NCBI RefSeq assembly: GCF_000021745.1
Contig: NC_011666.1
Coordinates: 2,631,001-2,695,000, forward strand
DNA: 64,000 nucleotides
Source of the DNA: Methylocella silvestris BL2
GTDB lineage: Bacteria > Pseudomonadota > Alphaproteobacteria > Rhizobiales > Beijerinckiaceae
Direction: 5' to 3'
Shown here: in pieces, positions 8,216-17,335 of the stretch
Layout of the letters: each line of letters opens with the position of its first letter
Numbering within the stretch: the first letter of the stretch is position 1
Position numbers and translations under genes: made by a program
Notes under the pieces: generated by a model
Told to the model about the DNA's origin: nothing
What the model saw: the letters and a program-made list of their open reading frames with translations, nothing else
Databases searched by the model: none

Positions 8216-9169
8216 ATGCTGAGCGCCTTCGGCGCCGTCATTCCGATCTTCGCCCTGATCGTCGCGGGCGTCGCCATCCGGCGCTGGGAGATTTTGGGTC
8301 CCGGCGCCTCGCGCGAGCTGAACCGCTTCGTCGTCTTTCTCGCGCTGCCGGCGCTGTTGTTCGACATCATGGCGCACGCCAGCTGGTCGTCGATCTGGCA
8401 GCCGGGTTTTATCGGCGCCTTCGGGCTCAGCTCAGCGATCGTCTTCGCGCTTGCCGTCGCGGTCCGCCTCGCCGCTGGACGACCGCTGGCCGACGCCGGC
8501 GTCGACGGCCTCAACGCCGCCTATGGCAACACCGGCTATATCGGCATCCCGCTGTGCCTCGTCGCGCTCGGCCCGGCGAGCCAGACGGGCGCCGTGATCG
8601 CGACGATCTTCACCGCCTGCGTTCTGTTTGGCGGCGCGATCGTTCTGATCGAGATCGGGCTGCAGGCGGAAAAGCGGATCGCCCCGCTGATTTTCAAGGT
8701 GGCGAAATCGCTGCTGCGCAATCCGCTGGTGGCGGCGCCCGCTGCTGGCGCGCTCATCAATGCGCTGGGGTTCAAAATCCCCGATCAGGCCGAGGTCTTC
8801 TTCAAGCTGCTCGGCTCCGCCGCCTCTCCCTGCGCTCTCGTCGCGCTCGGCCTGTTCTTCGCCGGCGGGCGCGATCGGGCGGAGGAGGCGGCGCCAAAGC
8901 GGGAGGCGGCTGCCGCCGCTTTTCTGATCGGTCTAAAACTCATCGCGCAGCCGCTGATCGCCTTTCTGCTCGTCGAGAAAATCTTCGCGCTGGAGCCGGT
9001 CGCGGCGAAAACGGCGGTGGTCATGGCCGCGCTGCCGACGGGCACGGGCTCCTTCATGCTCGCCGAATATTACCGGCTGGACGCAGGCCTGACGTCCAAG
9101 GTCATTTTGATCTCGACGGCGCTCTCAGCCGTCACGATCGCGGCCTATCTCGGCTTTGCAGGCCGCTAG
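8216..9169 (+). CDS. AEC-family transporter (auxin efflux carrier fold)
   Basis: 317-residue inner-membrane carrier of about ten helices in the auxin-efflux-carrier/BART group. Marks: N-terminal helix IFALIVAGVAIRRWEIL, the N-terminal repeat ending NRFVVFLALPALLFDIMA, and the conserved NAAYGNTGYIGIPLCLVALG, which is the broken-helix region of AEC transporters. The second repeat carries ALPTGTGSFMLAEYY. ATG 8216 has GAGG upstream; a TTG codon directly precedes it. Bacterial members move malonate, malate, lactate or other small acids, and the substrate here cannot be told. No operon partner: corA follows after 56 bases and has its own ribosome site. Confidence 0.88.
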   Translation: MLSAFGAVIPIFALIVAGVAIRRWEILGPGASRELNRFVVFLALPALLFDIMAHASWSSIWQPGFIGAFGLSSAIVFALAVAVRLAAGRPLADAGVDGLNAAYGNTGYIGIPLCLVALGPASQTGAVIATIFTACVLFGGAIVLIEIGLQAEKRIAPLIFKVAKSLLRNPLVAAPAAGALINALGFKIPDQAEVFFKLLGSAASPCALVALGLFFAGGRDRAEEAAPKREAAAAAFLIGLKLIAQPLIAFLLVEKIFALEPVAAKTAVVMAALPTGTGSFMLAEYYRLDAGLTSKVILISTALSAVTIAAYLGFAGR

Positions 9170-9225
9170 TTCGCCTGTAGCCTTCGCGCATAACAAAAGC
9201 CGCCACGGGTCTGGAGAAGCCGTCA

Positions 9226-10194
9226 ATGGGCAAGGTAATCGCCGCGACCGCCTATAGCGCCGGCCGCAAGGTGGCCGATATTTCCATCGCGGAGAGCGGC
9301 GAATGGGCCAACCGCCCCGGCCATTTCGTCTGGATCGGCATAGAGGCGCCGAGCGAGCACGAGCTGCGCGCGCTGCAAAAGCAATTCGGCCTGCATGAGC
9401 TCGCGCTGGAAGACGCCCTCAACGCGCATCAAAGGCCGAAGGTCGAAGTCTATGGCGACACCAGCTTTCTGGTGCTGCGCACCGCCTTTCTGATCGACGG
9501 CCATATCGCGCTCGGCGAAACCGAGATCTTCGTCGGCAAGGGCTATGTCATCTCGGTGCGCCACGGCGCCTCGGCGTCCTATACGCGGGTGCGGCAGTGC
9601 GCCGAGGCGACGCCGAAGCAGCTCAGCCATGGCGAGGACTATGTGGTCTACGCCATCGTTGATTTTATCGTCGACAATTATCTGATCGTCGTCGAAAAGC
9701 TCGCCGCCGAGGTGGAGGCGCTTGAGGACCATGTGCTGGAGCCGCTGGATGAGACGCGGGTGGCGCGGATCTATGAGCTGCGGCGGGAGCTGCAAAAGTT
9801 GCATCTCGTCGCCGCGCCGGCGGTCGAAGTGTGCAGGCGGCTTGAGCACGCCGACATTCCCGGAATCGACGCGGATTTCCGGCCCTATTTCCGCGACATC
9901 GGCGACCATGTGAACAGAGCCCTGGAGCAGATCAATTCTCTGCGCGAAATGCTTGGCTTCGCCTTCGAGGCGGGGCTGTTATTGGAATCCTCGCGCCAAG
10001 GCGCGATCGGCCGCCGCCTCACAGGCTGGGCGGCCATTCTGGCCGTGCCGACCGCGATCGCCGGCATCTACGGCATGAATTTCAAGAACATGCCGGAGCT
10101 CGAATGGCAGTACGGCTATTTCGCCGCGCTCGGCGTGATTTTCTCGACGTGTTTTTATTTGTTCTACCGGTTCAGGAAGGCCGGGTGGATTTGA
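9226..10194 (+). CDS. corA: CorA-type magnesium/divalent cation channel
   Basis: 322-residue CorA protein: a large N-terminal cytoplasmic alpha/beta-plus-helical domain and two C-terminal membrane helices. The selectivity signature YGMNF sits at the end of helix 1 (IYGMNFKNMPELEW, about 282-295). Helix 2 is YGYFAALGVIFSTCFYLFY, and the protein ends RFRKAGWI. Family pentamers carry Mg2+ (also Co2+/Ni2+) across the inner membrane. ATG 9226 follows GGAG. Its 3' end is partly duplicated 0.5 kb downstream (10697-10857), which is unusual. Intact and full length. Confidence 0.94.
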   Translation: MGKVIAATAYSAGRKVADISIAESGEWANRPGHFVWIGIEAPSEHELRALQKQFGLHELALEDALNAHQRPKVEVYGDTSFLVLRTAFLIDGHIALGETEIFVGKGYVISVRHGASASYTRVRQCAEATPKQLSHGEDYVVYAIVDFIVDNYLIVVEKLAAEVEALEDHVLEPLDETRVARIYELRRELQKLHLVAAPAVEVCRRLEHADIPGIDADFRPYFRDIGDHVNRALEQINSLREMLGFAFEAGLLLESSRQGAIGRRLTGWAAILAVPTAIAGIYGMNFKNMPELEWQYGYFAALGVIFSTCFYLFYRFRKAGWI

Positions 10195-10263
10195 CGGTAG
10201 GCAGGACTTCGATGTGCGAGCAACAATACAGGGTCGCGACCCGAGACGGGGCTTGCGCCATGC

Positions 10264-10283
10264 CTGCCGGCTTGCTCCGGCAG
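10264..10283. terminator. Hairpin between corA and the small secreted gene
   Basis: Perfect stem CTGCCGG / CCGGCAG with a six-base loop, lying in the gap between two convergent genes. It has no T-run on either side, so a terminator role is only possible. Confidence 0.3.
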
Positions 10284-10317
10284 ACAGTTAGTCGGCTGCT
10301 GCAGACGTCAGCTGCAA

Positions 10318-10527
10318 TCACCTGAAGCAGCGCATGTTTCCATTAGGCATGCGAACGGCGGTATGGCCCGTTCGTCTCAAGCACCAATCCTGATTTTGAC
10401 CCCCCCAGACGCACTGGCCCCACCCATTGCGATGGCCGTTTGGACCACAGCCGCCTAAAGCAAACGCCGGCGACAAGTTCGTGGAAAGGATGATGACACC
10501 GAGCATCGCAGTCTTGAGCGCTTTCAT
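10318..10527 (-). CDS. Small secreted four-Cys protein (GCG-type)
   Basis: 69 residues. A Sec signal peptide (MKALKTAMLGVIILSTNLSPAFA) is followed by a mature ~46-residue peptide starting LGGCGPNGHRNGWGQC with four Cys in the pattern CX11CX9CX17C, rich in Gly, Trp and Asn. It resembles the short 'GCG' prefix proteins found in many Hyphomicrobiales, whose function is unknown; that match is from memory and moderate. A periplasmic or surface location with two disulfides is likely. It lies between corA and the corA remnant on the opposite strand. A real gene is supported by the clean signal peptide and its conservation type, not by length. Confidence 0.65.
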   Translation of the reverse strand: MKALKTAMLGVIILSTNLSPAFALGGCGPNGHRNGWGQCVWGGQNQDWCLRRTGHTAVRMPNGNMRCFR

Positions 10528-10696
10528 AAGTACCCCCTCAAATACGCGACAATTGGCAAGCCGCGTTTCTGAGATGATAGTTGAGCGGGCGCTTTGTGCC
10601 TAGGCTGACGAAAGCGCGCCATAGATGATCGATTCAACGATCGCGCGTGCACGTCAGCGACAGCGTATCGGTGGCGGATCATATGCGCAGTTGCGG

Positions 10697-10857
10697 CAAG
10701 ACGCGATCGGCCGCCGCATCAAAGGCGGCATCTGCGGCATGAATTTCGAGAACATGCCGGAGCTCGAATGGCAGCACGGCTATTTCGCCGCGCTCGGCGT
10801 GATTTTCTCGACCTGTTTTATCTGTTTTATCAATTCCGGAAGGCGGGATGGATTTGA
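10697..10857 (+). pseudogene. Decayed duplicate of the corA 3' end
   Basis: This stretch repeats the end of corA. The segment 10736-10817 matches corA 10074-10155 with only about three substitutions, including GMNFENMPELEWQHGYFAAL. Against the parent it lacks 12 codons covering most of membrane helix 1 (GRRIKGGICGMNF instead of GRRLTGW...IYGMNF). One T is also lost in the TGTTTTTA run, so the reading frame shifts before the final FYQFRKAGWI-stop, which is still readable in the next frame and ends at 10857. No full corA N-terminus precedes it. A frame from 10625 to 10918 runs through but is not a plausible gene. Confidence 0.85.
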
Positions 10858-10871
10858 GGCTAGCAATCGTT

Positions 10872-11270
10872 TCAAATGCAGGTCCGAACGTCGGTCGCTG
10901 AAAAATCGGCTCCCTTGAAGAGCAATGGCGCATCCATCGTCACGGCAAGCGCATAGGCGGCGCAATCCGCGAGATTGAGCCGCGCCAGCGAATGGACGCC
11001 CTTCCCGTAACGGTCAAACGCCGAGAGCGCCGCGCGCGCCTGAATTTCGTCGAAGGGGATGATCTCAAAATCGTTTTCAACCTGAAGAAAACGCCACATT
11101 CGATCGGCGGCGGTCATACCGCGTCGAATACGCAACACGAGCCCTGCCTCATGGACATTGACCGCAGACACCAACAGGCGGTCTGCCTGTTGGATTGCTG
11201 CGGCGTAGACCGCCGCGTCGGCCTCCATTTCAAGAATGGCGATCAGGGCGGAGCTATCGACGACAATCAT
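10872..11270 (-). CDS. vapC: VapC-type PIN-domain toxin ribonuclease
   Basis: 132 residues, a complete PIN domain. The acidic metal-binding residues are visible: D5 (MIVVDSSAL), E41 (NVHEAGLVL), D102 (LNLADCAAYALA) and D122 (GADFSATD), the usual arrangement in VapC. Family members cleave tRNA or rRNA as metal-dependent endoribonucleases; the target here is unknown. The start codon overlaps the stop of the antitoxin gene by four bases (ATGA), as in most vapBC operons. No inactivating change is seen. Confidence 0.92.
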   Translation of the reverse strand: MIVVDSSALIAILEMEADAAVYAAAIQQADRLLVSAVNVHEAGLVLRIRRGMTAADRMWRFLQVENDFEIIPFDEIQARAALSAFDRYGKGVHSLARLNLADCAAYALAVTMDAPLLFKGADFSATDVRTCI

Positions 11271-11506
11271 AAATCGTTCAGGTTGTCCGTGATTTCACGC
11301 GGAGAACGTGAGTCGAGGAGCGGTAGGCCGGCGACCTCGGCTCCGACTGCCAGCATGCCCTCGACGCTCATGCGCCGGCGTGGACGGAGCCCAGCGGCGC
11401 GCAGCTTCTCATGGAGCGCCCGCCTGATGGCCTCTTCGACGGGAAGGTTTTGCGCTGCGGCGAGCCGCCGGGCAAGAGCTTCGATCTCTTGAGAAAGATG
11501 GATCAT
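11267..11506 (-). CDS. vapB: VapB-type antitoxin
   Basis: 79-residue small basic protein beginning MIHLSQEIEALARRLA, with a helical region LPVEEAIRRALHEKLRAAG typical of the short Rv0623-like VapB antitoxins, and a C-terminal tail (LLDSRSPREITDNLNDL) that would wrap the toxin. The start at 11506 is preferred to a longer frame start at 11533 because it gives the family N-terminus. The pair probably represses its own promoter, which would lie in the 50-base gap toward cysI's 3' end. Confidence 0.85.
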   Translation of the reverse strand: MIHLSQEIEALARRLAAAQNLPVEEAIRRALHEKLRAAGLRPRRRMSVEGMLAVGAEVAGLPLLDSRSPREITDNLNDL

Positions 11507-11556
11507 ACCGGCAAATCTAGCGCAAGCCGCCACGAAAGGCTAGAAAACGGGGGCCC

Positions 11557-13293
11557 TCAATCATTGAACTCCCGACCCGCACGGACTTCCTTCACATAGC
11601 CGGCGCGGATGGTGAAATCTCCAAAATGTTCGCCCGGGTTTTTGTCCTGCGCGTAATGCCCGGCGATCGCGTCGACCGCTTGCAAAATCGCGTCCTCGCC
11701 GACATTTTCGAGATACATCTTGTTGAGGCGCTGGCCGTGAAAGCCGCCGCCGAAATAGAGATTGTATTTTCCCGGCGCGCGGCCGGTCAGCGCGATCTCC
11801 GCGACATAGGGCCTCGCGCAGCCATTCGGGCAGCCGGTCATGCGGATCGTGATCGGCTCCTTCTCCAGACCCTTCTCCGCCAAAATCGTCTCGATCTTGG
11901 TGACCAGCGTCGGCAGGTAGCGCTCGCTTTCGGCCATGGCGAGGCCGCAGGTCGGCAGCGCGACGCAGGCCATGGAATTGAGTCGCAACAGGCTCTGTTC
12001 ATTGCGGTGGTCGAGCCCATATTCCCGCAGCAGCGCGGCGATCTTCGGCTTCTGCTTGGCCGGAATGTCGGCGATGACGACGTTCTGGTTCGGCGTCATC
12101 CGGAAACTACCCTGATGCACAGCCGCGATCGCCCGCAGCCCGTCCAGCAAAGCGACGTCCTCACGATTGACGATGCGGCCGTTCTCGATAAACAGCGTGT
12201 AATGATAGCGGCCGTTCTCGCCCTTCGCCCAGCCATAGGCGTCGCCGTTCGAGACGAATTCGAACGGTCTTGCCGGCTCCAGCGCGTAGCCGAGCCGGCG
12301 CTCGATCTCGCCCTGGATGAAGTCGAGCCCATGCGTGTCGATCGTGTATTTGAAGCGGGCGTGCGCGCGCACGGTGCGGTCGCCGAAATCGCGCTGCGTT
12401 CCGACGACCGCGTCGGTCGCAGCCAAAATCTGCTCCTTCGGGATGAAGCCGATCACATCGCCAAGCCGCGGATAGGTTTCGGGCGCCTGATCGGTGCGGC
12501 CCATGCCGCCGCCGATAACGATGTTGTAGCCGATGAGCCGGCCGTTTTCGGCGATGGCGATGAAGCCGAGGTCCTGCGTGTAGACGTCGATGTCATTATA
12601 GGGCGGAATGACGAGGCCGATCTTGAATTTGCGCGGCAGATATTGCTTGCCGAGAAACGGCTCCTCGGGCTCCGACGTCGCGACGCGCTCCTCGCCATAC
12701 CAGATCTCATGATAGGCGCGCATATTCGGCATCGCATGTTCGCTGACCCGCCGCGCATCATCGTAAACTTCGGCGTGAAGGCTCGAGAGGCTCGGATTGA
12801 CCGAGGCCATGACGCCGCGCACGACGTCGCCGCAAGCGGCGATGGTGTCGATCAGCACCTCATGCAGGCCCTGGATCGTCGCCTTGAGGTCGTTCTTCAA
12901 GACCCAATGAAACTGGAACGTCTGCCGCGTCGTCACGCGCAGCGAGGAATTGCCATAGGCGCGCGCCAATTCGTCGAGCTTCAGCCATTGCGCCGCGGTG
13001 GCGACGCCGCCCGGCAGACGCAGACGAATCAGGAAGGAATAGGCCGGCTCCAGTTTCTGGCGGCGGCGCTCGTCGCGCAGGTCCCGGTCGTCCTGCACAT
13101 AAACGCCGTGGAACTTCATCAGCTTGGCGTTGTCATCGCCCGACACGGCGCCGGTGATCGCGTCGAGAAGCCCCTCATTGATCGTGCCGCGCAAATAATC
13201 GCTGCGGACCTTCATCGCTTCATCGGGACCGAGTTTTTCCAGCGGCTGCGAGATATCGCGGCTGCGGTCGGGGCCGGCGAGGGTGTTGGTCAT
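11557..13293 (-). CDS. cysI: Assimilatory sulfite reductase, hemoprotein (beta) subunit
   Basis: 578 residues, the usual CysI length. It reduces sulfite to sulfide by six electrons using siroheme coupled to a [4Fe-4S] cluster. The four cluster ligands are visible as C443 and C449 (MACVALPTCGLA) and C488 and C492 (TGCPNGCARP), the CX5C...CX3C pattern of the family. Two ferredoxin-like half-domains and the siroheme-binding segment with RQTFQFHWVLK are present. Its start is 12 bases from the cysJ stop with GAGG upstream, so the two are cotranscribed from cysJ. Together with CysE this gives sulfide incorporation into cysteine. Confidence 0.95.
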   Translation of the reverse strand: MTNTLAGPDRSRDISQPLEKLGPDEAMKVRSDYLRGTINEGLLDAITGAVSGDDNAKLMKFHGVYVQDDRDLRDERRRQKLEPAYSFLIRLRLPGGVATAAQWLKLDELARAYGNSSLRVTTRQTFQFHWVLKNDLKATIQGLHEVLIDTIAACGDVVRGVMASVNPSLSSLHAEVYDDARRVSEHAMPNMRAYHEIWYGEERVATSEPEEPFLGKQYLPRKFKIGLVIPPYNDIDVYTQDLGFIAIAENGRLIGYNIVIGGGMGRTDQAPETYPRLGDVIGFIPKEQILAATDAVVGTQRDFGDRTVRAHARFKYTIDTHGLDFIQGEIERRLGYALEPARPFEFVSNGDAYGWAKGENGRYHYTLFIENGRIVNREDVALLDGLRAIAAVHQGSFRMTPNQNVVIADIPAKQKPKIAALLREYGLDHRNEQSLLRLNSMACVALPTCGLAMAESERYLPTLVTKIETILAEKGLEKEPITIRMTGCPNGCARPYVAEIALTGRAPGKYNLYFGGGFHGQRLNKMYLENVGEDAILQAVDAIAGHYAQDKNPGEHFGDFTIRAGYVKEVRAGREFND

Positions 13294-13305
13294 CTTGAAA
13301 AATCC

Positions 13306-15132
13306 TCAGTAGACGTCGCGCTGGTAGCGATGGCCGTCCTGCAGGGCGCGCACATAATCTTCGGCGGCTTCGCGCGAGCGCGCGCCATGCGTCTCGATGA
13401 TCGCGATCAGCGTTTCATGAACGTCGGGCGCGAGCCTTGCCGCATCGCCGCAGACGTAAAAATGCGCGCCGCCCTCAAGCCAGTCGAAGAGGTCGCGCCC
13501 CTGCTCCAGCATTCGGTGCTGCACATAGGCCTTGCCCCAGCGATCGCGCGAGAAGGCGACCTCCATCCGGCTCAAAACCTTGTCCTTCAGATAGGCCTGC
13601 CATTCGGCCTGATATAGGAAATCCGACACGAAATTGCGCTCGCCGAAGAAGAGCCAGGAGCGGCCCGAAGCGCCGCGCGCCTCGCGCTCCTGCATGAAGG
13701 CGCGATAGGGCGCAACCCCTGTGCCGGCGCCGACCATGATGATCGGAACGTCGTCCGCCGGCAGGCGGAAATGCGGATTGGACTGGACATAGACCGGCGC
13801 GCGCGTGTCGGGGGCGGCGAGCTTGGCGAAAAAGCCGGAGGCGACGCCGCAGCGCTCCTCGCCGTGAAGCATGTAGCGGACGGTGGAGACGGTCAGATGC
13901 GCCTCGTCTGGATTGGCCGCAAGGCTCGAGGCGATCGAATAAAGCCGCGGCTGCAGCGGCCGCAGCCCGGCGACGAAGGATTCGGGCGTGACTTCCGACG
14001 TCGGAAAGGCCCGGATCACGTCGATGATATGATGCTCGCGCAGAAAGGCGGCGCGCTCTTCCGCGCGCTCGGGTCCGATCAGCCTTTCGAGATCATCAGC
14101 TCCGGACAGCCCGGCCCAATGTTCGAGGAAGCGAGGCGTCGCCGTGGTGATCTCGAAATGCTCCTCGAGCGCCAGCGCCAGCCGCGCCTCGCGATCCTTG
14201 ACCTTCACACCCGCCGCGCCGTCAAGGCCGAGCGCCTCCAGCACGCGGTCAACGACGGCAGGATTGTTGCGCGCCATGACGCCAAGCGCGTCGCCCGGCT
14301 CGAATGTGAGCCCTGAGCCTTCGAGCGAGATTTCGATGTGGCGCGTTTCCTTGCTGGAGCCGCGGCCGGTCAGCACGAGATTATCGAGGATGCGCGCGAC
14401 GAAGGGGTTGCGTTTGTCGTGGACCGATTGCTGCGGCTCGGCGAGCGGCGCGGCGCCGACGCCCGGAGCGAGCTGGCCGCCTATGTCCGCGACGAGGAGC
14501 GCCAGCGCCTCGCGAGTCCAGGCGCTGGCGGCCTCGTCATAATCGACGTCGCAATCGACGCGCGGCAGAAGGCGCGTCGCGCCGAGCTCCTCAAAGCGTC
14601 GGTCGAGCCGCTTTCCGGCTTCGCAGTATTTTTCATAAGTGGAATCGCCGAGCGCCAGCACGCCAAAGCGAAGGCCCGCCAAAGACGGCGCCTTGCGCCC
14701 TTCGACAAATTCGAAGAAGCCGATCGCCGGCTGCGGCGGATCGCCCTCGCCATAGGTGCTGGCGACCAGCAGCAGATCCTGCTCCTCTTTGAGCCGGCGG
14801 GGCTTGTAGTCGGCCATGTCGACGACGCTCGCCTCGAGCCCCAGCGCCTTGGCCTCGGCGGCGGCGATTTTCGCGAGCGCAGCGCTGTTGCCGGTCTCCG
14901 AACCGTAGAGAATGGTCAGCGTGCGGGCCGACGCGACGGTGGGGGCGACAGCAGGCGGCGGCGCGGCCAAGGCCGGGCCGGCTTGCGCCAAAGCCGCCTC
15001 AAGGCCGGCGAAATAGCCGCTGAGCCATAGCGCCTGGCGCGCGTTCAGCGACGCCGACAGATCATTGACCTGCCGCAATTGCTCGGCGCTGAGCGCTGGG
15101 CCGGGCAGTTGCGAGGGATCAACGCGCTGCAA
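13306..15132 (-). CDS. cysJ: Sulfite reductase [NADPH] flavoprotein alpha subunit
   Basis: 608 residues. It passes electrons NADPH-FAD-FMN-CysI. N-terminal ~70 residues are the octamer/linker region. The flavodoxin FMN domain begins at about 72 with LTILYGSETGNS and includes STYGEGDPPQ and LALGDSTYEKYCEAG. The FAD-binding domain contains RLYSIASS (396-403). The NADPH site has MVGAGTGVAPYRAFMQER (about 463-480) and the C-terminus DGHRYQRDVY. First gene of a cysJI operon, divergent from lldP across a 445-base gap that must hold both promoters. Confidence 0.95.
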   Translation of the reverse strand: MQRVDPSQLPGPALSAEQLRQVNDLSASLNARQALWLSGYFAGLEAALAQAGPALAAPPPAVAPTVASARTLTILYGSETGNSAALAKIAAAEAKALGLEASVVDMADYKPRRLKEEQDLLLVASTYGEGDPPQPAIGFFEFVEGRKAPSLAGLRFGVLALGDSTYEKYCEAGKRLDRRFEELGATRLLPRVDCDVDYDEAASAWTREALALLVADIGGQLAPGVGAAPLAEPQQSVHDKRNPFVARILDNLVLTGRGSSKETRHIEISLEGSGLTFEPGDALGVMARNNPAVVDRVLEALGLDGAAGVKVKDREARLALALEEHFEITTATPRFLEHWAGLSGADDLERLIGPERAEERAAFLREHHIIDVIRAFPTSEVTPESFVAGLRPLQPRLYSIASSLAANPDEAHLTVSTVRYMLHGEERCGVASGFFAKLAAPDTRAPVYVQSNPHFRLPADDVPIIMVGAGTGVAPYRAFMQEREARGASGRSWLFFGERNFVSDFLYQAEWQAYLKDKVLSRMEVAFSRDRWGKAYVQHRMLEQGRDLFDWLEGGAHFYVCGDAARLAPDVHETLIAIIETHGARSREAAEDYVRALQDGHRYQRDVY

Positions 15133-15577
15133 CGGCCGCGCTCCAATTTAACATTATCATTCTGTTATAGCTCGTAATTTGCGGATTTATTCTGCAGTTC
15201 TAACGAAGGAGGCCGTTCGCCGCAAGCCGCTCCACCTCGCGACAATGACCCAACGCGGCGCGCTTTCCAATCGGCGAGGCAAGCGCCGCGTCGCCGGGTC
15301 GCCGGAGACGCGCAATTCGGTCTTGGAGGCGACGCCGGAGCGCTTGTCAAGCCGGTTAGCGTTCTATAACCTTCCGCTTAATCCCAGCGCGCGCCTCAGC
15401 CGAAATCCGAATAGCTTCAAAGCATTGCATTGAACCCTATCCGCTAAAGCCGTTTGCGCGCGCCTTTGCCGTCGCCGCGGCGGAGCGCGCGTCGCCAGGA
15501 GCGCGGCGGGACGGAAAACCGACTGCTTAAAGAAAATCCGGCGCGCATGCGCCGATCGTTTTGGGGGGAGATGCTCA
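15133..15577. promoter_or_regulatory. Divergent intergenic region between cysJ and lldP
   Basis: 445 bases without a convincing gene. The cysJ-proximal end is AT-rich (TTTAACATTATCATTCTGTT) compared with the rest and is the likely cysJI control region; I see no clear palindrome there. A weak sigma70-like pair for lldP is TTGTCA at 15344 and TATAAC at 15365, with only 15 bases between. A strong ribosome site (GGGGGAG, 15564-15570) precedes lldP. No regulator gene of the GntR/LldR type is adjacent. Confidence 0.4.
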
Positions 15578-17332
15578 ATGTGGCGCCAGGTTTACGATCC
15601 ATTCGGCAACGGCCTGTTTTCGACGCTCGTCGCATGTTTGCCTATCGTCACACTGCTCGGCCTCATCGCCTTCACGAAGACGAAGGCTCATATCGCCGCT
15701 TTGATCGCTCTGGCGGTCGCCTTTATTGTCGCGGTGTTCGCCTTCACCATGCCGGCGCCGATGGCCATCAGGGCGTCGCTCCTCGGGGCGGTGACCGGCC
15801 TCTTCCCGATCGGCTGGATCGTGCTGAACGTTATCTTTCTGCACCGTCTCACCGTTGAGAACGGCTCCTTCGCCGTGCTGCAAAGATCCATCGCCGGAAT
15901 CACCTCCGACCGCCGGCTGCAGCTTTTGCTGGTGGCGTTTTGCTTCGGCGCCTTTTTCGAGGGCGCGGCGGGCTTTGGCACGCCGGTCGCCGTCACCGGC
16001 GCGATCTTGATCGGGCTTGGCTTCTCGCCGCTCGCCGCCTCTGGCCTGTCGCTGATCGCCAACACGGCGCCCGTCGCCTATGGCGCGCTCGGCACGCCGA
16101 TCGTGGTGCTGGGCCAAGTGACCGGCCTCGACCCTGTCGCGCTCGGCGCCATGGCGGGCCGGCAGCTGCCGTTCTTTTCGGTGCTCGTTCCGTTTTGGCT
16201 GATCATCGTCTTCGCCGGATGGAAAGGCGCATTGCAGATCTGGCCGGCAGTTCTGGTCGCCGGCGTCACCTTCGCTGTGCCGCAGTTCCTCGTCTCCAAT
16301 TTCCACGGACCTTGGCTCGTCGATGTGATCGCGGCGCTGGTCTCGATGGGCAGCCTCGCGCTTTTCTTGAAATTCTGGCAGCCGGCCCAGATCTGGACCA
16401 ATCCGTCTCTCGTCGGGCGCGTCGACCACAGCGCGGCGCACTCCGTCCTTTCGGCGCCGGAAGCCCCGCCGACCATTCTCGCCCATGGCGGCGAGAGCGA
16501 CCTCGCGCTCGCCAGCGAATCGAAATTCGCGCCGGGCGATCTCTCCAGGCCGCATATCGCCGACGACCGCAGCGTCGTCATCAAGGCCTGGACGCCCTGG
16601 ATCATCCTTTGCGTTTTCGTCTTTATCTGGGGCACGGAATCCTTCAAGAAGCCGATCAACGCGCTGTGGCTGCCGAAATTCGAGGTCGCCGGCCTGCATG
16701 ACCTTGTCACCAAAGTGCCGCCCGTCGTGCCAAAGGAGACGATCGAACACGCCGTGTTCAGCTTCAACATCCTCACCATGACCGGAACGGCAATCTTGCT
16801 GGCGGCGATCGTCAGCGGTTTCGTCATGGGCTATTCGCCGCTGCAGCTCGTCAAATCCTATTGGCGCACGCTGGGCGTGGTGCGCAATTCGCTGATCACC
16901 ATCGCCGCCATGCTGGCGCTCGGCACGCTTACCCGATTCTCGGGCCTTGACGCGACGCTCGGCCTCACCTTCGCGCAAACCGGATTCCTCTATCCGTTCT
17001 TCGGCGCGCTGCTTGGCTGGCTCGGCGTTGCCCTGACGGGATCGGACACGGCGTCCAACGTGCTGTTCGGCGGATTGCAGACGGTCAGCGCGCGGCAGCT
17101 CGGGCTTTCGCCGATCCTGATGGCGGCGACCAATTCCTCGGGCGGCGTGATGGGCAAGATGATCGACGCGCAATCGATCGTCGTCGCCTCGACGGCGACC
17201 AACTGGTTCGGTCACGAAGGCTCGATCCTGCGCTTCGTGTTTCCGCATTCGATCGTGCTCGCCTGCCTCGTCGGCCTTCTCGTGATGCTGCAGGCCTATG
17301 TCTATCCGTTCACGCAGATGGTGATTCACTAG
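15578..17332 (+). CDS. lldP: L-lactate permease
   Basis: 584-residue inner-membrane proton/lactate symporter of the LctP family (about 12-14 helices). Family marks include GAFFEGAAGFGTPVAVTGAI, the neighbouring NTAPVAYGALGTPI, and the C-terminal SDTASNVLFGGLQTVSARQLG and ATNSSGGVMGKMIDAQSIVVA. It imports L- and D-lactate and glycolate in known members. It is the first gene of lldP-lutABC: only three bases separate it from lutA. The long minus-strand frame across this gene (about 670 codons) is Arg/Glu-rich with no domain and is a GC shadow. Confidence 0.95.
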   Translation: MWRQVYDPFGNGLFSTLVACLPIVTLLGLIAFTKTKAHIAALIALAVAFIVAVFAFTMPAPMAIRASLLGAVTGLFPIGWIVLNVIFLHRLTVENGSFAVLQRSIAGITSDRRLQLLLVAFCFGAFFEGAAGFGTPVAVTGAILIGLGFSPLAASGLSLIANTAPVAYGALGTPIVVLGQVTGLDPVALGAMAGRQLPFFSVLVPFWLIIVFAGWKGALQIWPAVLVAGVTFAVPQFLVSNFHGPWLVDVIAALVSMGSLALFLKFWQPAQIWTNPSLVGRVDHSAAHSVLSAPEAPPTILAHGGESDLALASESKFAPGDLSRPHIADDRSVVIKAWTPWIILCVFVFIWGTESFKKPINALWLPKFEVAGLHDLVTKVPPVVPKETIEHAVFSFNILTMTGTAILLAAIVSGFVMGYSPLQLVKSYWRTLGVVRNSLITIAAMLALGTLTRFSGLDATLGLTFAQTGFLYPFFGALLGWLGVALTGSDTASNVLFGGLQTVSARQLGLSPILMAATNSSGGVMGKMIDAQSIVVASTATNWFGHEGSILRFVFPHSIVLACLVGLLVMLQAYVYPFTQMVIH

Positions 17333-17335
17333 GCC

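Noticed and set aside
10625-10918. Open frame of 97 codons considered as a small CorA-like protein
   Set aside because: Contains a deletion in helix 1 and a frameshift relative to corA, so it is treated as a remnant.
11626-13617. Plus-strand frame of about 660 codons opposite cysI
   Set aside because: No recognisable product or ribosome site; cysI with its four Fe-S ligands explains the region.
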